Part shown: one piece after another, positions 8,877 through 20,708 of the stretch
Position numbering within the stretch: the first letter of the stretch is position 1
How the letters are laid out: each line of letters opens with the position of its first letter
NCBI RefSeq assembly: GCF_000785785.1
Contig: NZ_JRQN01000007.1
Location: forward strand, 33,911-97,910
Length of the DNA stretch: 64,000 nucleotides
DNA from: Streptococcus uberis
GTDB lineage: Bacteria > Bacillota > Bacilli > Lactobacillales > Streptococcaceae
Direction: 5' to 3'
Position numbers and translations under genes: made by a program
The notes under the pieces: model-generated
Database searches by the model: none
The model's input: the letters and a program-made list of their open reading frames with translations, nothing else
Told to the model about the DNA's origin: nothing

Positions 8877-10100
8877 TTATTCATAACGTAAGGCCTCAAT
8901 TGGGTTTAATTTACTTGCTTTATTTGCAGGAAGTAAACCAAAGATAATTCCAATTGTAGCTGAGAAAACTATAGCAATAACTGCAACATTAAGTGATACT
9001 GAGGCATTTTTTAGATGCATAGCATTTCCCAGTCCACCAACTGTAATATAAGCAAGTATTAAACCAATCATCCCACCTAAAATCGTCAGAACAATTGATT
9101 CAATTAAAAATTGTGTAAGAACCTTCATCCGTGTTGCCCCCAAAGCCTTACGAAGTCCAATTTCTCTAGTTCTTTCAGTCACAGAAACAAGCATAATATT
9201 CATAACACCTATTCCCCCAACCAATAGTGAAATGCCTGCAATAGAACCTATTACGGTAGTCATTATACCAAATTGTTGATCGATTTTTTTAACAATCTGA
9301 CTGGTATCTGGAATTGTATATTTGCCATTTTTCACATGAGATAAACGCGTTAACATTTTTGCAGCTTGGCGACCAATGATAATACTTCTTTGGATATCAG
9401 AGACATGAATATGGATAGTTCCAACTTCATTAACATTGAACTCTGATGCAACTTGTGTATTTGCCATTACTGCTCCGCCAGTTGTCATACCTGACATTGA
9501 AACAGTTTGCATATCCGTTTTGTAAACACCTACAACTAAGTAGTCCTTTGATTCAATGCTAACAACCTTATTAATAGCATCTTTATAATTCCCCTTACCG
9601 AATAACTCATCTGATAAGGCCGTATCAATTAATATAATACGTGAAAAATTTTTATAGTCATTATCATTCAGTGTTCGCCCTGCTTGAATGTGATACTTCT
9701 TGATGTTGAAATAATCTTTACTGGCACCAGTAATATTGACATTCTTCATTTTTTTCTTATTATAAGAAATCGTAGATGTTGTATTATTCATAACATAATA
9801 TGAATCAACGCCATCGACATCTCGCACAACTTGCTCTAGCCATTCTGTTTTTACATCTTCAGTATTTTCTTTAATATTATAAACGGCATAAGGATCGTCT
9901 ACATCAGCATTCGATTTAAAATAAATTTGAACTTCTTTTTCTTTATTTGAAAAAGAATCGGTCACACTTTTTTTCATAGCATTTCCAAGTCCCATAATAA
10001 TAACAACAGCTGATACTCCGATAATAATACCTAGCATTGTTAAAAGTGACCTAAGTTTGTGCCCCCAGATTGAACTAAGAGCAAATTTCCAGTTTTCCAT
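8877..10100 (-). CDS. ABC transporter permease, MacB/FtsX type
   Basis: 407 residues with MacB topology: one N-terminal membrane segment (residues about 20-40, LGIIIGVSAVVIIMGLG), a large extracellular domain (about 45-270), then three C-terminal segments with the FtsX motif (TERTREIGLRKALGATR). It ends in PANKASKLNPIEALRYE, typical of the family. It is last in a three-gene operon after the membrane-fusion subunit and the ATPase, 9 bases behind the ATPase. Such MacAB-like systems of streptococci export or protect against antimicrobial peptides and macrolides. The substrate here is inferred only from family. Confidence 0.9.
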   Translation of the reverse strand: MENWKFALSSIWGHKLRSLLTMLGIIIGVSAVVIIMGLGNAMKKSVTDSFSNKEKEVQIYFKSNADVDDPYAVYNIKENTEDVKTEWLEQVVRDVDGVDSYYVMNNTTSTISYNKKKMKNVNITGASKDYFNIKKYHIQAGRTLNDNDYKNFSRIILIDTALSDELFGKGNYKDAINKVVSIESKDYLVVGVYKTDMQTVSMSGMTTGGAVMANTQVASEFNVNEVGTIHIHVSDIQRSIIIGRQAAKMLTRLSHVKNGKYTIPDTSQIVKKIDQQFGIMTTVIGSIAGISLLVGGIGVMNIMLVSVTERTREIGLRKALGATRMKVLTQFLIESIVLTILGGMIGLILAYITVGGLGNAMHLKNASVSLNVAVIAIVFSATIGIIFGLLPANKASKLNPIEALRYE

Positions 10101-10109
10101 TTGTTCCTC

Positions 10110-10820
10110 CTATTCAATACGGACGCTTTCTGTAGTATCAGCTGTGATTTCGCCATCTCTGATAACAATTTTACGAGTTGCAAAATCAGCTATATCCGGT
10201 TCATGTGTAACCATAATAATGGTTTTACCTTCCTTGTTTAACTCTGTTAGTAAGGTCATAATTTGCTCACCCGTTTTAGTATCTAATGCTCCAGTTGGTT
10301 CGTCAGCTAAAATAATCGATGGGCTATTTACTAATGCTCTGGCTATAGCAACTCTTTGCTTTTGACCTCCTGATAATTCAGAAGGTAAATGTTTCATGCG
10401 ACTAGATAATTCAACTTTATCCAAAAATTGCTTTGCTAATTCTTTACGTTTTGATAATCCAACTCCAGCATAAATTAAAGGAAGTTCTACATTTTGTAAG
10501 GCTGTTAATTTAGATAATAGAAAAAATTGTTGAAATACAAAACCAATTTCTTCATTTCTAACCTGAGCTAACCTACGATCATTTAACTTTTCAACAGCAG
10601 TTCCATTTAATTGATAATCCCCTTTTGTTGGTCGATCCAACAATCCAATAATATTCATCAAAGTTGATTTCCCAGACCCAGAAGGACCCATTATAGCAAG
10701 AAATTCGCCTTCAGATACTGTTAAGTTTATCCCTTTAAGAACCTGCAATTCTTGATCACCGTTTTTATAACTTTTTACAATATCCTTCAACTGAATTAAT
10801 ATGTTTTTTTCTTCAGTCAC
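10110..10820 (-). CDS. ABC transporter ATP-binding protein, MacB/LolD type
   Basis: 236 residues with all ABC motifs: Walker A GPSGSGKST, Q-loop FVFQQFFLLSKL, signature LSGGQKQRVAIARAL, Walker B IILADEPTGALD and the switch histidine in VTHEPD. The C-terminus (RKIVIRDGEI) is typical of the MacB/LolD subgroup. The frame abuts the upstream membrane-fusion gene (shared position 10820) and precedes the permease by 9 bases, so all three are translated from one mRNA. Confidence 0.93.
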   Translation of the reverse strand: MTEEKNILIQLKDIVKSYKNGDQELQVLKGINLTVSEGEFLAIMGPSGSGKSTLMNIIGLLDRPTKGDYQLNGTAVEKLNDRRLAQVRNEEIGFVFQQFFLLSKLTALQNVELPLIYAGVGLSKRKELAKQFLDKVELSSRMKHLPSELSGGQKQRVAIARALVNSPSIILADEPTGALDTKTGEQIMTLLTELNKEGKTIIMVTHEPDIADFATRKIVIRDGEITADTTESVRIE

Positions 10821-12028
10821 TATTTTGTCACCTCAGCTCCCTTATCTGAACCAGTGTCAACATTGTCTAATTTTTGGTTTTCTTTTATCTGTTTATCTGG
10901 ATTCGTAATAACTAGTTGTCCAGCTTTAATACCAGTCAGGACTTCCTGGTGCTTCCCATCAGCATTTCCCAAAGTCACTTCTCTTTTTTTAACTTTGGAT
11001 GTTGTATTATCATAAAGCCAAATATAAGATTTTTTTCCTTCACTAACAATTGCTGAGACAGGTACTAATAAGTGTTTAGAATTATTGACCACTTCTACTG
11101 ACACTGAAAATCCTTGTTTCAAGTTTTCAAGTGGACTAGTGATATTAGCTTTAAATTCATAATTTGAAGCATTTGAAGTTGAAGTTTTTCCAGATCCAGA
11201 TGTACCTTGATTCGATTGACTAGGATAATTGGAAATATAAGCAATTTTACCAGTCCATTCTTTTTCAGGATAGACTTTTGATTTTATTTTAACGTCCTGA
11301 TCTTGTTTAATATTTGCCAAATCGTATTCAGTTAAGCTCCCCTTCACCTGCAGTTGACCTTCAGAAGCAACATGAACAATCGTTTGACTTTCTTTTGATG
11401 CAGGATTAATATCATTGTCAACCTCAACAACTGTACCATCTACGCTACTCACCACCACCGTCTGATTTAATGCATCCTGAGTTTTATTGACTTCAGCTTG
11501 TGCGTTTGCGTAGGCATCATTTAAATCTTGCAACTGTTGGTTGTAACTGGCATTAGATGAAGACGATGAACTGTTCCCTTGAACAGCGCCAGAACTTGAA
11601 TCTTGGGATGTTTCGGCTTGAACCATAGGAACACCATAAGTTCTTAAATAATTAATTTGCCTTCCAACTTTATTTAGATTCCTAACAGCTGTATCATAGG
11701 CTGCCTGAGTTGTACTTGTATTATATTGTACAAGTTGTTGACCCTTTGTAACTTTATCACCCACTTTAACAGTAACTTCTGCTGTAGTCCCTCTTGAAGG
11801 GTCGTAATAAACATATTCTTCTGACTCAGCTTTTACTGTTCCAGACAACAGTGTCGATGAATTAACACTTCCTTCCTTTACATTTGCTGTAGAATAAGCT
11901 AATTTTTCATGACTAGTTTTACTTTGAAAATATAAGAAAGTACCAGTAATAATAAGGATAGCAATTACTCCGCCTGAAATAATTACCTGCAATTTTTTAG
12001 ACATTTTTGTCTTTTTCGATCTAGACAT
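10820..12028 (-). CDS. Membrane-fusion / adaptor protein (MacA/HlyD-like) of the ABC exporter
   Basis: 402 residues. One N-terminal membrane anchor (VIISGGVIAILIITGTFLYF, near residue 15-35), a barrel-sandwich half (VKVGDKVTKGQQLVQYNT), a helical hairpin with a low-complexity Ser/Asn stretch (SSSSSNASYNQQLQDLNDAY), the second lipoyl half (VVSSVDGTVVEVDND), and a beta-barrel C-terminus. I start at ATG 12028 with AGGAG 8 bases upstream; the frame remains open further upstream but without a ribosome site. In Gram-positives this extracytoplasmic subunit joins the MacB-like permease. It is first in the operon, behind a consensus-like promoter. Confidence 0.88.
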   Translation of the reverse strand: MSRSKKTKMSKKLQVIISGGVIAILIITGTFLYFQSKTSHEKLAYSTANVKEGSVNSSTLLSGTVKAESEEYVYYDPSRGTTAEVTVKVGDKVTKGQQLVQYNTSTTQAAYDTAVRNLNKVGRQINYLRTYGVPMVQAETSQDSSSGAVQGNSSSSSSNASYNQQLQDLNDAYANAQAEVNKTQDALNQTVVVSSVDGTVVEVDNDINPASKESQTIVHVASEGQLQVKGSLTEYDLANIKQDQDVKIKSKVYPEKEWTGKIAYISNYPSQSNQGTSGSGKTSTSNASNYEFKANITSPLENLKQGFSVSVEVVNNSKHLLVPVSAIVSEGKKSYIWLYDNTTSKVKKREVTLGNADGKHQEVLTGIKAGQLVITNPDKQIKENQKLDNVDTGSDKGAEVTK

Positions 12029-12063
12029 AACGAAACTCCTATTTGTATTATTTTCATAAGACA

Positions 12064-12114
12064 AGTATATAATCATTTCAATAACCTGTCAAGCTATTAA
12101 AGACTCTTGAGTCT
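12064..12114 (-). promoter_or_regulatory. Promoter of the MacAB-like operon with an upstream palindrome
   Basis: Minus strand -35 TTGACA (12087-12092), 17-base spacer, -10 TATACT (12064-12069). A palindrome AGACTC-TT-GAGTCT (12101-12114) lies 8 bases upstream of the -35, in the position of an activator site. Function inferred. Confidence 0.75.
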
Positions 12115-12171
12115 GTCCCACTCTCTTATTATAATAAAAATTGATGCTTAAATTCCTTACAAAACTGTAAT

Positions 12172-12203
12172 AAAAACCATTTCTCAAATAGAAATGGTTT
12201 TTT
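12172..12203 (-). terminator. Terminator after carB
   Basis: Arms AAAAACCATTTCT and AGAAATGGTTTTT with a 5-base loop and T runs on both sides. It ends the pyr-car transcript just after the carB stop and can act in both directions. Confidence 0.85.
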
Positions 12204-12213
12204 GGGTTTGCAA

Positions 12214-15200
12214 TCATATGGCACATGCTGAAAAGCCTCGACTGTCTAAAACTTTTAGCATTGCTTGGACTGTATCTAATGCAGTAAAGAGTGGAATACC
12301 TTGTTCAATAGCTGTACTTCGAATAATCTGACCATCCCTGCCAGCTTGACTTTGTTTGTCTACCGTATTGATAACACATTGAATCTTGCCTTGTCTCATT
12401 AGACTAGTAATGTCTTTTTGACTCTGACCTACTTTGGCTACTTTTGAAACATGCAATCCTTCTTTAAAAAAGAAATCCGCAGTGCCACTTGTTGCTAAAA
12501 TGTGGTAGCCTAGACTATTAAATTTTTCAGCTAAATGTAATGCTTCATTTTTGTCTTCATCACTGATTGTAAAGACGATAGTCCCATAATCTTTCATATG
12601 AGAATAACTGGCTTCAAATGCTTTATATAAGGCTTTTTCAATTGTTAGGTCTGATCCCATGACTTCTCCTGTCGATTTCATTTCTGGTCCTAACAAACTA
12701 TCTACTTTAGCCAATTTATTGAAAGAAAAGACTGGAGCTTTAATGTGAATAGTTGTCGTTTCTGGATACAATCCCTCTTGATAACCTAGCTGATTTAACG
12801 TTTGTCCTAAGATTAATTTAGTAGCCACCTTAGCCATCGGGATACCTGTCACTTTTGATAAAAACGGAACAGTTCGACTGGCTCTAGGATTTACTTCAAT
12901 GACATACACGGTTTCTTTCTTAATAACAAATTGAATATTCATCATTCCAACACATTTCAGTCCGATTGCTAGCTTTTTGGTATAATCAACAATTTTGTCA
13001 ATGACTGATTGACTTAAATGTTGTGGCGGATATACAGCCATAGAGTCACCTGAATGCACACCAGCACGTTCAATATGTTCCATAATCCCTGGTAGTAGAA
13101 CTTCTTTTCCATCCGAGATTGCATCAACTTCACATTCTTTCCCAACAATATAAGAGTCAATTAAAACAGGGTATTCTGGACTAGCTTTTACAGCTGTTCT
13201 CATATAATTTCTTAGGTTTTCTTCATTATCAACAATCTCCATTGCACGACCACCTAAAACATATGATGGACGGACTAAGACTGGAAAACCAATTGTTTTT
13301 GCAACTTGCACAGCTTCTTCTTCATTTGTTGCTGTTTTCCCAGTTGGTTGTGGAATCCCAAGCTGACTTAAAACTTTCTCAAATAAATCACGATTTTCAG
13401 CTCGGTCTAGATCGTCAACCTGTGTTCCTAAAATAGTCACTCCTGCTCGTTCAAGATCAGCAGCCAAATTGATAGCCGTTTGCCCACCAAATTGAACTAA
13501 AACACCCTTTGGCTTCTCAAGGTCAATCACATGCATAACATCTTCAAAGGTCAATGGTTCAAAATACAATTTATCAGATATCGAAAAATCAGTTGACACA
13601 GTTTCCGGATTTGAGTTAATAATAATAGCTTCATAACCCGCTTCTTGAATTGCCTTTACGGAATGAACTGTCGCATAGTCAAATTCAACACCTTGACCAA
13701 TACGAATTGGTCCCGAACCAAGCACAATAACTGATTCCTTTTCCGACTTATGGGATTCATTTTCCCACTCATAACTAGAGTAAAAATAGGGTGTTTCAGA
13801 AGCAAACTCAGCTGCACAAGTATCAACCATTTTATAGACAGGTATAATCTGATGAGCCAGTCGTAAGTTTCTAATCGCCTCTGGCGAATCGTTCCACAGA
13901 TCAGCGATTATTCTATCAGAAAAGCCATATTTCTTGGCTAGTTTTAAGCTGTTAAGGTCCCCTTTTTGACCTGCTAGGTCTGTTTCAATTTCAAAGATAT
14001 GTAATAATTTATCTAGGAAGAACAAGTCAATTTTTGTAAGCTCTGCAATTTCCTCAATCGAAATCCCTCGTCGGATAGCTTCTGAAATATAGAAAAGACG
14101 GTCATCTTGTGGTTTCACCATTTTTTCATAGAGCACTTCATCACTGACTTGACTTAATTCAGGCATAGCATTATGATAAACCCCAATCTCCAGTGAGCGA
14201 CAGGCTTTTAAGAGTGCTTCTTCAAGATTGCGGCCAATTGCCATAACTTCTCCTGTTGCCTTCATCTGTGTTCCCAGACGGCGATCGCCATGTTCAAATT
14301 TATCAAAGGGAAAGCGAGGAATCTTAGCCACCACATAGTCGAGAGCTGGTTCAAACATAGCATAAGTTGTCCCTGTTACAGGGTTAATCATCTCATCAAG
14401 AGTTAATCCAACAGCAATTTTTGCTGCTAACTTAGCAATTGGATAGCCAGTCGCTTTTGAAGCTAATGCTGACGAACGTGAGACGCGAGGATTGACTTCA
14501 ATCACATAATAGTTATAAGAATGTGGATCCAATGCCAATTGAACATTACACCCACCTTCAATTTTTAAGGCACGTATGATTTTTAGACTAGCATCACGCA
14601 ACAATTGATGTTCCACATCAGACAAAGTCTGTGTCGGAGCAAAGACGATTGAGTCGCCTGTATGAATACCCACAGGATCAAAATTCTCCATATTACAAAC
14701 AACCAATGCATTATCTGCAGCATCACGCATGACTTCGTATTCAATTTCTTTATAGCCAGCTATTGAGCGCTCAATTAAACATTGGGTAACAGGTGATAAC
14801 TTTAAACCATTCTCAGCAACTTCTCGCAATTGTTCTTCATTAGAACACATCCCTCCACCTGTACCACCTAAGGTAAAAGCAGGTCTGACAATGATAGGGT
14901 AGCCAATCTGATTTGCAAAATCAATTGCTTCTTCAACCGTGTGAACTATTTCTGATTCAGGAATAGGTTGTTCCAAATCCTTCATTAACTGTTTAAATAA
15001 ATCGCGATCTTCTGCTTGATCGATTGCTGATAATTTGGTGCCTAATAATTCAATATCTAATTCATCCAAAATCCCTGATTGTGACAATTCCATGGCCATA
15101 TTAAGGCCCGTTTGCCCACCTAGTGTTGGCAATAAGGCATCAGGCCGTTCTTTGCGAATAATCCGACTCACAAATTCAAGTGTTATAGGTTCGATATACA

Positions 15201-15390
15201 CTTTGTCAGCTATGTCTTTGTCAGTCATAATTGTAGCTGGATTTGAGTTTACTAAAATAACTTGGTAACCTTCTTCTCTCAAAGCTAAGCAAGCTTGAGT
15301 TCCCGCATAATCAAATTCTGCTGCTTGACCAATGATAATTGGACCTGAACCAATCACCATAATTTTGTTAATATCAGTACGTTTTGGCAT
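12214..15390 (-). CDS. carB: Carbamoyl-phosphate synthase large subunit
   Basis: 1058 residues, the normal length. Two homologous ATP-grasp halves are visible (first [20 protein letters not shown], second [18 protein letters not shown] near 560), then an allosteric MGS-like C-terminal domain ([15 protein letters not shown]). It makes carbamoyl phosphate from bicarbonate, ammonia delivered by CarA, and two ATP, feeding pyrimidines and arginine. It is last in the pyr operon. A 340-base gap with a repeat element separates it from carA, whereas these genes are usually adjacent. Confidence 0.97.
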   Translation of the reverse strand: MPKRTDINKIMVIGSGPIIIGQAAEFDYAGTQACLALREEGYQVILVNSNPATIMTDKDIADKVYIEPITLEFVSRIIRKERPDALLPTLGGQTGLNMAMELSQSGILDELDIELLGTKLSAIDQAEDRDLFKQLMKDLEQPIPESEIVHTVEEAIDFANQIGYPIIVRPAFTLGGTGGGMCSNEEQLREVAENGLKLSPVTQCLIERSIAGYKEIEYEVMRDAADNALVVCNMENFDPVGIHTGDSIVFAPTQTLSDVEHQLLRDASLKIIRALKIEGGCNVQLALDPHSYNYYVIEVNPRVSRSSALASKATGYPIAKLAAKIAVGLTLDEMINPVTGTTYAMFEPALDYVVAKIPRFPFDKFEHGDRRLGTQMKATGEVMAIGRNLEEALLKACRSLEIGVYHNAMPELSQVSDEVLYEKMVKPQDDRLFYISEAIRRGISIEEIAELTKIDLFFLDKLLHIFEIETDLAGQKGDLNSLKLAKKYGFSDRIIADLWNDSPEAIRNLRLAHQIIPVYKMVDTCAAEFASETPYFYSSYEWENESHKSEKESVIVLGSGPIRIGQGVEFDYATVHSVKAIQEAGYEAIIINSNPETVSTDFSISDKLYFEPLTFEDVMHVIDLEKPKGVLVQFGGQTAINLAADLERAGVTILGTQVDDLDRAENRDLFEKVLSQLGIPQPTGKTATNEEEAVQVAKTIGFPVLVRPSYVLGGRAMEIVDNEENLRNYMRTAVKASPEYPVLIDSYIVGKECEVDAISDGKEVLLPGIMEHIERAGVHSGDSMAVYPPQHLSQSVIDKIVDYTKKLAIGLKCVGMMNIQFVIKKETVYVIEVNPRASRTVPFLSKVTGIPMAKVATKLILGQTLNQLGYQEGLYPETTTIHIKAPVFSFNKLAKVDSLLGPEMKSTGEVMGSDLTIEKALYKAFEASYSHMKDYGTIVFTISDEDKNEALHLAEKFNSLGYHILATSGTADFFFKEGLHVSKVAKVGQSQKDITSLMRQGKIQCVINTVDKQSQAGRDGQIIRSTAIEQGIPLFTALDTVQAMLKVLDSRGFSACAI

Positions 15391-15730
15391 ATTTTAGATA
15401 GAGAGGGGAAATAGAAGCATTTCTTAAAATAAGAGGCTGGATAAAATATTCTCAGACTCTAATCTTTATATAGATTTATGTATGTAACGCAGTGGTTGAG
15501 TGGGCTCTAATACGTTGAAAATCAACTGCTATAGCCCTACTCAACTTTGCGGAGGTGGGACGACAAAATCAAATTTCTACGGAATTACTGACTTTTGTCT
15601 CACTCTCTAACTTTCTTCTATTAATAACTCATATAATGATTTTTTGACATCTAAAGTAGTCTCCACAATCAGAAATCCCCTCTCCTACTCCTTTCTATTT
15701 CCTATCTCTCTGGATAGAATTAAATATTAG
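15391..15730. repeat. carA-carB intergenic region with an inserted structured repeat (about 15431-15609)
   Basis: No gene is seen in these 340 bases. Within them 15431-15609 looks like a mobile or dispersed element. Its ends are loosely inverted (AAGAGGCTGGATAAAAT at the left; the complement of the right end reads GAGAGTGAGACAAAAGT). In the middle is a nested hairpin: GTTGAGTGGGCT (15495-15506) pairs with AGCCCTACTCAAC (15533-15545), and inside it GTTGA/TCAAC (15514-15526). Motifs such as GGTGGGACGACAAAATC recur in short intergenic repeats of streptococci. A purine-rich stretch at the left (GAGAGGGGAAATAGAAG) is roughly inverted on the right (15690-15715). Confidence 0.6.
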
Positions 15731-16813
15731 TTAGCTTTTTTCTAACTGAAAAGCATCAATCATTTCTAAAAATGTATCAAATAAGTAGGAAGCATCATGC
15801 GGCCCTGGGGCTGCATCTGGATGAAATTGCACTGAGAAGGCTGGATAATAACGATGTTTTACACCTTCAAGGGAGCCATCATTAATCTCTTCGTGCGTTA
15901 TCATTAACTCTTCTGGTAAACTATCTCTTTCAACAGCATAACCATGATTTTGACTTGTAAAATCAATTCGTCCTGTAGCTATTTCTCGTACGGCATGGTT
16001 AAATCCACGATGACCAAAAGTCATTTTATAGGTTCTTGCACCATTTGCTAAACTAAACAGTTGGTGTCCCATACAAATTCCAAAGATTGGAACTTTTCCC
16101 TGAACACCTCTAATCATTTCAAGTGCCTGAGGCAAATCCTCTGGGTTTCCTGGTCCATTTGATAACATAAGCCCATCAGGGTTTAAAGCTAAAATTTCTT
16201 CGGCTGTTACATCAAATGGTACTACTGTTACATGACATTGTCTTTTAGCAAATTCTCTTAAAATCGAGTGCTTCAATCCAAAATCGACAAGAACAATATT
16301 TCTTCCAATTCCAGAGGATAGATAAGCTGACTTAGTCGAAACTTGTTCAATATTATTTGTAGGTAAAACTGTTGCCTTTAACTGATCTTTTAGATGGTCA
16401 AGTGAATCTCCCTCATCAGCTAAAGTAGCTTTCATCGTTCCGAAACGACGAATTATTTTAGTCAGGGCACGGGTATCAATGCCAGCAATACCGGGAATAC
16501 CTTTAGCTTTTAAAAATTCATCTAATGTCATTTGTTGTCGCCAATTACTTGCACATCGACTAATCTCAGAAACAATGACACCCTTGCATGTCGGAACAAT
16601 ACTTTCGTAATCATCTCTGTTTACCCCATAATTACCTATTAAAGGGTAAGTAAAGGTCAAGAGTTGCCCGTTATAAGATTGGTCAGTAATTGACTCTTGA
16701 TAACCTGTCATTCCTGTATTAAATACTATTTCACCAGTCACATCAATATCTGCGCCAATAGCAGAACCTTCAAAAATAGTTCCATCTTCTAAGAGTAATA
16801 GTCTTTTTGTCAT
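15731..16813 (-). CDS. carA: Carbamoyl-phosphate synthase small subunit (glutaminase)
   Basis: 360 residues. The N-terminal CPSase_sm domain ([30 protein letters not shown]) is followed by a class I glutamine amidotransferase domain with the nucleophile motif [14 protein letters not shown] and the His-Glu pair in [12 protein letters not shown] (the usual Glu of the HPE motif reads Asp here, so HPD). It hydrolyses glutamine and passes ammonia to CarB. It starts 18 bases after pyrB in the pyr operon. Confidence 0.96.
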   Translation of the reverse strand: MTKRLLLLEDGTIFEGSAIGADIDVTGEIVFNTGMTGYQESITDQSYNGQLLTFTYPLIGNYGVNRDDYESIVPTCKGVIVSEISRCASNWRQQMTLDEFLKAKGIPGIAGIDTRALTKIIRRFGTMKATLADEGDSLDHLKDQLKATVLPTNNIEQVSTKSAYLSSGIGRNIVLVDFGLKHSILREFAKRQCHVTVVPFDVTAEEILALNPDGLMLSNGPGNPEDLPQALEMIRGVQGKVPIFGICMGHQLFSLANGARTYKMTFGHRGFNHAVREIATGRIDFTSQNHGYAVERDSLPEELMITHEEINDGSLEGVKHRYYPAFSVQFHPDAAPGPHDASYLFDTFLEMIDAFQLEKS

Positions 16814-16831
16814 TAGGCCCTCCTATGTTAA

Positions 16832-17764
16832 TTACGCGTTATTTCTTCCATTCAAAATAGCTTCTATTATAGCCATTCTGACATAAACACCGTTTTCCAT
16901 TTGAGCAACTATTCTTGCTTTAGGAGCTTCAACTAAACTATCCGCAATTTCAACTTCTCTATTAACCGGAGCCGGATGCATAATAATTGCTTGATTTTTT
17001 AATCGCTCATAGCGGCCTTCTGTCAAACCAAATTTTTCATGATATTCTTTCTTGGAAAATCCAGCCGTACCATCATGGCGTTCGTGTTGTACACGAAGTA
17101 ACATTAAAACATCTAAGTCTTCAATAATCTCATCTATGTCTTTATAAGTCCCATAGGCTTCAAATTCACTGGAATACCACTTTTCTGGCCCACAGAAGTA
17201 AACGTGAGCGCCAAGCCTTTGCAGAATTTGCATATTTGATTTTGCCACGCGAGAATGTGTCAAGTCACCTGCGATAGCCACTTTAAGACCATCGAAACGC
17301 CCAAATTCTTCATAAATTGTCATTAAATCAAGTAAGCACTGACTAGGGTGTTGGCCAGAACCATCGCCACCATTAATAATTGAGGTACTGATCGTTGGGC
17401 TCTCAATTAATTTTTTATAGTAATCAACTTCAGGGTGTCTGATGACACAAATATCAACTCCCAAAGCACTCATGGTCAAAACCGTATCATAAAGTGTCTC
17501 ACCTTTATTAACGGAACTAGTATCTACGTTAAAATCGACTACTGGGAGCCCCATTTTTCGTTCCGCAACCTCAAATGATTTATGTGTTCTGGTAGAATTT
17601 TCAAAGAATAAATTTGTCGCAAAGAGATGACTATTATCTTTGAATTCAACCTTACCTAGTTTATACTGATAGCCACGGGTAATTAAACCTAAGACCTCAT
17701 CATTAGTGAGTAATTCCATTGAAACTAAATGGTTAAGTGCTATTTGATTATTGATTACTGACAT
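16832..17764 (-). CDS. pyrB: Aspartate carbamoyltransferase catalytic subunit
   Basis: 310 residues. The carbamoyl-phosphate site ([15 protein letters not shown]), [17 protein letters not shown] and the aspartate-binding [11 protein letters not shown] are intact. It makes carbamoyl aspartate, the first committed pyrimidine intermediate. It sits between the uracil permease gene and carA in the PyrR-controlled operon; no pyrI regulatory subunit is present, as is normal for Firmicutes. Confidence 0.96.
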   Translation of the reverse strand: MSVINNQIALNHLVSMELLTNDEVLGLITRGYQYKLGKVEFKDNSHLFATNLFFENSTRTHKSFEVAERKMGLPVVDFNVDTSSVNKGETLYDTVLTMSALGVDICVIRHPEVDYYKKLIESPTISTSIINGGDGSGQHPSQCLLDLMTIYEEFGRFDGLKVAIAGDLTHSRVAKSNMQILQRLGAHVYFCGPEKWYSSEFEAYGTYKDIDEIIEDLDVLMLLRVQHERHDGTAGFSKKEYHEKFGLTEGRYERLKNQAIIMHPAPVNREVEIADSLVEAPKARIVAQMENGVYVRMAIIEAILNGRNNA

Positions 17765-17808
17765 GATTTCCCCCTTTAATAAACTATGTTGCGACTATTT
17801 TTAGATGA

Positions 17809-19068
17809 TTATTTTTCTGGTAATACTCTGTACAATATAATTCCAAGCAAAGTTGAGAAGGCCACTCCTGAAATTTGTAAGCCTTGTACTTGAAGCATCA
17901 ATCCACCAATCCCAGATACCAAGATAACACTTGCAATCAAAAGATTTTTTTTATTATCCATATCAACTTTTGATTCAATTAGAATTTTTAAACCACTTGA
18001 TGCAATAACTCCAAAGAGAGCAACGGATATCCCACCAATTACTGGTGAAGGAATTGATTGAATGAGGGCAGAAATTTTACCAACAAAGCTAAGTAGCGCA
18101 GCAATGACCGCTGCACCAGCGATAACATAAACTGAGAAAATTTTATTGAGGGCCATGACACCAATGTTTTCACCATATGATGTTACTGGAGGGGCACCTA
18201 AGAAACCTGCAATAATTTGAGCAAAGCCATCACCTGTAAGAGTTTTATCTAGACCTGGATCTTTAAAGTAGTCTCGATTTGTTAAGCTATTCAAGACCAT
18301 GACATGACCAAAATGCTCTGTCATTGTTACAAAAGCAATCGGTGCCATTGTTAATATAGCACTTGGATAGAATTTGAAACCATAACTTAAGAAGGGAAGT
18401 GAAACCGATGGAATGCTAAGCCATTTGGCTTGTGAAACTGCAGTAAAGCTAATGATTTCTTGACCTGTAACCAGGCCAACTACTATTGCAAAAATATAAC
18501 CAACTAGTAGCCCTAACAAGATTGGGATAATCGCCACTAAACCTTTACCATAGATATTAAAGAAAATAACTGCTAATAAGGTTACCATACCAATCAGTAA
18601 ATAGAGTATGCTATATTTTCCATCTTTTAACATGACACTATTAACAGCTGTTGAAGCTAGACTTAATCCAATAACCATAACAATTGGACCTACAACAACC
18701 GGTGGTAATATCTTATCAATCCATTCATTACCAACTGATCGTACAATTAAGGCGACTGCAAAGTAAACAAGTCCACCAGTGATTGCTCCTTGTGCAACAG
18801 CTCCAATCCCATCTGTTTTCATCAACATCTGCATTGCAGCAATATAAGCAAAACTTGAACCCATATAGGCAGGAATCTTAAATTTCGTAACTGATAGATG
18901 AGCTAAGGTTCCAAGTCCACTTGATAATAAAGCAACAGAAGGATCAATGCCAACTAAAATTGGTACTAGTACTGTTGCTCCAAACATTGCAAATAAGTGT
19001 TGAAATGATAACCCAAACAAGATCCCTGCTTTTGGTACTTCTTCAACATCATAACTAATATCTTTCAT
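17809..19068 (-). CDS. pyrP: Uracil permease (UraA/PyrP, NCS2 family)
   Basis: 419 residues with 12-14 hydrophobic segments and NCS2-type motifs (GLSFQHLFAMFGATVLVP at the N-terminus, TMTEHFGHVMVLNSLTNRDY, GAPPVTSYGENIGVMALN). It imports uracil by proton symport. Its place between pyrR and pyrB couples uptake to de novo synthesis under PyrR. Confidence 0.95.
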   Translation of the reverse strand: MKDISYDVEEVPKAGILFGLSFQHLFAMFGATVLVPILVGIDPSVALLSSGLGTLAHLSVTKFKIPAYMGSSFAYIAAMQMLMKTDGIGAVAQGAITGGLVYFAVALIVRSVGNEWIDKILPPVVVGPIVMVIGLSLASTAVNSVMLKDGKYSILYLLIGMVTLLAVIFFNIYGKGLVAIIPILLGLLVGYIFAIVVGLVTGQEIISFTAVSQAKWLSIPSVSLPFLSYGFKFYPSAILTMAPIAFVTMTEHFGHVMVLNSLTNRDYFKDPGLDKTLTGDGFAQIIAGFLGAPPVTSYGENIGVMALNKIFSVYVIAGAAVIAALLSFVGKISALIQSIPSPVIGGISVALFGVIASSGLKILIESKVDMDNKKNLLIASVILVSGIGGLMLQVQGLQISGVAFSTLLGIILYRVLPEK

Positions 19069-19083
19069 TTTCTCTCCCTATTC

Positions 19084-19749
<666 letters not shown>

Positions 19750-19754
19750 TTACT

Positions 19755-19783
19755 AGTATAGCAAATTCTCTCGTGAAAAACAA
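19755..19783 (-). promoter_or_regulatory. pyr operon promoter
   Basis: Minus strand -35 TTGTTT (19778-19783), 17-base spacer ending in TGC, -10 TATACT (19755-19760): an extended -10 promoter upstream of the PyrR attenuator. Confidence 0.7.
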
Positions 19784-19814
19784 TACTATTTTACAATTTT
19801 TTAAAATTGATAAA

Positions 19815-20708
19815 CTAGTTCTGATTCCTCAGTTTTTCTATTGCAGTTTGAAATACTTTTGGAGGTTGAGCCGAAAATGTCATTACTTCACCTGTGCTAG
19901 GATGCGTTAACCCTAAAGTTTGAGCATGTAAAAATTGCCCATTTCCAGTTAACGTTTTTCGTGGCCCATATAAGGGATCTCCTGCAACAGGATGTCCGAT
20001 ATAAGCCATATGAACCCTAATTTGGTGTGTTCGACCAGTCTCCAAAGTCAATTCAACTAAGGTATAGTCACCAAATCGCTCAACAACTTGAAATCTGGTA
20101 ACTGCCTCTTTCCCTTTAGCGATTACGGCTTGCTTTTTACGATCTTTTTCACTTCGACCAATTGGCGCTTCAATGACACCACGATCATTTGGTAAATTGC
20201 CGTGCACAATAGCCAAATATTTTCTGAGAGATTTTTTTGCTTTCAATTCATCAGCCAAAGCCTGATGCGCAGCATCATTTTTTGCTACCATCAATAAACC
20301 TGAAGTATCTTTGTCAATACGATGGACAATCCCTGGTCGGACAACGCCATTAATCCCCGATAAATCTTTGATTTGATACAACAAAGCATTAACCATTGTT
20401 CCAGAACTGTGACCAGCCGAAGGGTGGACGACCATTCCTTGTGGTTTATTAATTATTGCCAAATCTTCGTCTTCATATACGACTTCTAGAGGAATATCCT
20501 CGGCTTGGTAATCCAGAACCTCTTCTTCTGGAATCTCATAAGTAATGACGTCACCTATTTTGACAGCGTACTTAGCTTTAGCAGCTTGGCCATTAACTAA
20601 AATATTACCTTCTTTTATAGCTTCATTGGCCTGACCACGTGATAGTTCCGTTAAATCTGCAATTGCCTTATCTAGACGACTGCCTGCTTTTGATATTATT
20701 AATTCCAT
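19815..20708 (-). CDS. RluD-family 23S rRNA pseudouridine synthase
   Basis: 297 residues. An N-terminal S4 RNA-binding domain ([30 protein letters not shown]) precedes the RsuA/RluD catalytic domain with the aspartate motif [17 protein letters not shown] and [17 protein letters not shown]. RluD-type enzymes convert uridines of 23S rRNA helix 69 or similar sites to pseudouridine. Which of the several streptococcal paralogues this is (YlyB-like by its place beside lspA) is inferred from context. It overlaps lspA by 10 bases. Confidence 0.92.
   Translation of the reverse strand: MELIISKAGSRLDKAIADLTELSRGQANEAIKEGNILVNGQAAKAKYAVKIGDVITYEIPEEEVLDYQAEDIPLEVVYEDEDLAIINKPQGMVVHPSAGHSSGTMVNALLYQIKDLSGINGVVRPGIVHRIDKDTSGLLMVAKNDAAHQALADELKAKKSLRKYLAIVHGNLPNDRGVIEAPIGRSEKDRKKQAVIAKGKEAVTRFQVVERFGDYTLVELTLETGRTHQIRVHMAYIGHPVAGDPLYGPRKTLTGNGQFLHAQTLGLTHPSTGEVMTFSAQPPKVFQTAIEKLRNQN

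Noticed and set aside
15391..15730. A hidden small gene between carA and carB
   Set aside because: All frames are broken by stops and the region is dominated by inverted repeats.
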